Shown here in pieces: positions 62,770-64,000 of a stretch of 64,000 nucleotides of DNA. The stretch comes from Cymbidium sinense (Eukaryota; Streptophyta; Magnoliopsida; Asparagales; Orchidaceae), in NCBI GenBank assembly GCA_021442155.1, contig CM038223.1, forward strand, positions 37,112,983 to 37,176,982, read 5' to 3'. Position numbers and translations under genes: made by a program. The notes under the pieces are model-generated. The model had not been told where the DNA came from, searched no databases, and worked only from the letters and a program-made list of their open reading frames with translations. How positions within the stretch are numbered: the stretch's first letter is position 1; every line of letters begins with the position of its first letter.

Positions 62770-63514
62770 GGTGAAATCATTCCTCCTTCTCTACACTAAC
62801 GAAACTATTAGTGTTGGTGATACTTGCTCTCTTCTTACCCATGCTGACATACTTTATCGGCATGTTTACTTTCTTAAAGTGGAATAAAAGCTAAGAGAGG
62901 AAAGGGTATGAGAACTCTAGAATCAAACTAAAGAGTTATAATGAGAAATCAGCAGCCTAGGGGTCCTATTTATAGACTAGCCTTAGTGTTGCGACACTAC
63001 TTTATAAGTGCCGAGGGGCTAGCCTCTCAATTTCTGCAACACAGGTCCAATGCTATGAAACTGAGTATGCAGTGCCGAGGCACTAGTCAGTGTACCAAAA
63101 CTATCACTGACTAGTCAAAAATACATATTAATGACATTTATGATAATTAATTTCATAACAGATGTCATGCAGAAAGTGAGGTCAGACATTGATGTAGCAC
63201 CATGATAACACGATATACTGCTGCAGTGCTAGTCAATAAGTTTATCCTTTTTCATTAAAATTATCTGTCCATCTACCAACCTGCATGAACTAACCTTTGA
63301 CTGGTGCTGCATCGCCATATCATTAGCACCTAGGTGCCGGTTAACTAGTCAACATAATCAAATTATTCCAATCTCATGCCATCTTAAGCATTGTAGAGGT
63401 GGCCTTATATTGCTGAGGCATCAAACCTTCAGGCTTTTAAGACACAAATTCCTCTATTATAATGTTACATTGCAACTCACTCAACACAAAGTCACCATGT
63501 TAATAGTGCCTATG
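62770..63514 (+). mobile_element. 5' leader following the LTR
   Basis: Collinear and nearly identical to 40491-41217 and, inverted, to 42785-43185. It carries the GCAC/GTGC word lattice (62960-63540) and a one-base variant of the 16-bp palindrome near 62985. No primer-binding site of known type is obvious directly after 62769. Unlike the copy at 41217, it continues without a break into the 57-bp array. Confidence 0.78.
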
Positions 63515-64000
63515 CACCATATTTTCAACACCAAAGTGCTACTCTTTAAAACCACAAATTAACATTTGCCATGCAAATATCTAAATAAATACAACATTCT
63601 TAAAAGGCATAAGTTTATTCTTCTCATTCGCCATGCAAACATCCTATAAATCTAGCATTCCAAAGAGATGTAAGTCCATTCAATCTATTTGCTATGCAAA
63701 AAGAAGCTACATTTTGGCATTCCTAAGGGATGTTAGTCCAATCTATTCATTCTCCATGCAAACATCATATAAATCTAGCATTCAAAGGGATGTAAGTTCA
63801 ATATATGTTAGCCATGTGAACACCCTAATGGAATTCCATAGGTATGTAAGTCTAACCCATATTTTTGCCATGTGAACACCCTAATGGAATTCCAAAGGGA
63901 TATAAGTCCAACCCATATTTTCACCATGTTGCTTTCCAATGGATATGGGCCCAGTCCTAAGCTCTCCATGTGAACATCCCTACACTAAATCTTTGGTCTA
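63515..64000 (-). repeat. 57-bp tandem repeat array, third locus (runs off the window)
   Basis: Reverse complement of 43857-44300 with the same unit order, for example 'ccatgcaaacatcctataaa' at 63630 and 'gccatgtgaacaccctaatg' at 63811 and 63868. The 80-codon plus frame at 63633-63875 is the repeat read through and is not a gene. Confidence 0.88.

Noticed and set aside
63633..63875. 80-codon frame with internal protein repeats
   Set aside because: It is the 57-bp tandem DNA repeat read through; repeats at the protein level follow from that.

Overview
This is a plant nuclear window: roughly 70% A+T, no dense bacterial-style coding, no tRNA or rRNA gene seen, and no recognisable intact host gene. 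It is made almost entirely of decayed retrotransposons. The diagnostic protein remnants are Ty3/gypsy gag-pol of the Tat/Ogre type (very long LTRs, large internal region, tandem repeats next to an LTR, an RNase H after a tether, a tRNA-Arg-like primer site) and a plant L1-type LINE (DUF4283 ORF1, APE endonuclease, RT, zf-RVT, RNase H). I cannot name the species from sequence alone. Coordinates of diverged repeats are read by eye and approximate unless stated to be exact.

Layout. (1) 1-11985, minus strand: element A. From its 5' side: a 5'-truncated LTR (9599-11985), primer site (9568-9585), gag (about 9180-6430), pol with retropepsin, RNase H and integrase (5959-2681), a 3' UTR with tandem repeats, then the start of the 3' LTR (1097 to beyond base 1). 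Pol has lost its reverse transcriptase. (2) 11986-19000: a second, chimeric element: minus-strand gag N-terminal half, a 57-bp tandem array, a plus-strand 'putative plant transposon protein' relic and GCAC/GTGC-rich DNA. (3) About 20700-22765: an old plus-strand LTR fragment. (4) 23552-29079: a dead LINE on the plus strand, bounded on both sides by pure (TA)n. (5) 29160-32780: degenerate and unassigned DNA. (6) 32783-64000, plus strand: a large Tat/Ogre-type element or tandem pair. A composite 5' LTR (32783-40490) is followed by leader DNA, an inverted block containing gag (about 41218-44306), pol N-terminus and retropepsin (44330-45620), an antisense transposon-protein ORF (47383-46320), an LTR scrap (47384-47770), a 3' UTR with higher-order tandem repeats (49330-50836 and 56850-57275), and a complete LTR (57276-62769). 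Leader sequence then starts again (62770-64000), which suggests an LTR-internal-LTR-internal array. A 6008-bp solo LTR (50837-56844) with a perfect 5-bp target duplication sits backwards inside the 3' UTR.

All coding regions carry stops and frameshifts, so none is expected to make its protein. What the window preserves is the rearrangement history of one long-LTR family: solo-LTR formation, an inversion that can be read against a second copy, an LTR partial duplication, RT loss, and satellite-like arrays in both the 5' leader and the 3' UTR. I found no novel defence, metabolic or RNA system. The observations I would follow first are the inversion, the antisense ORF, the hairpin at the LTR start, and the repeat growth at fixed LTR positions.
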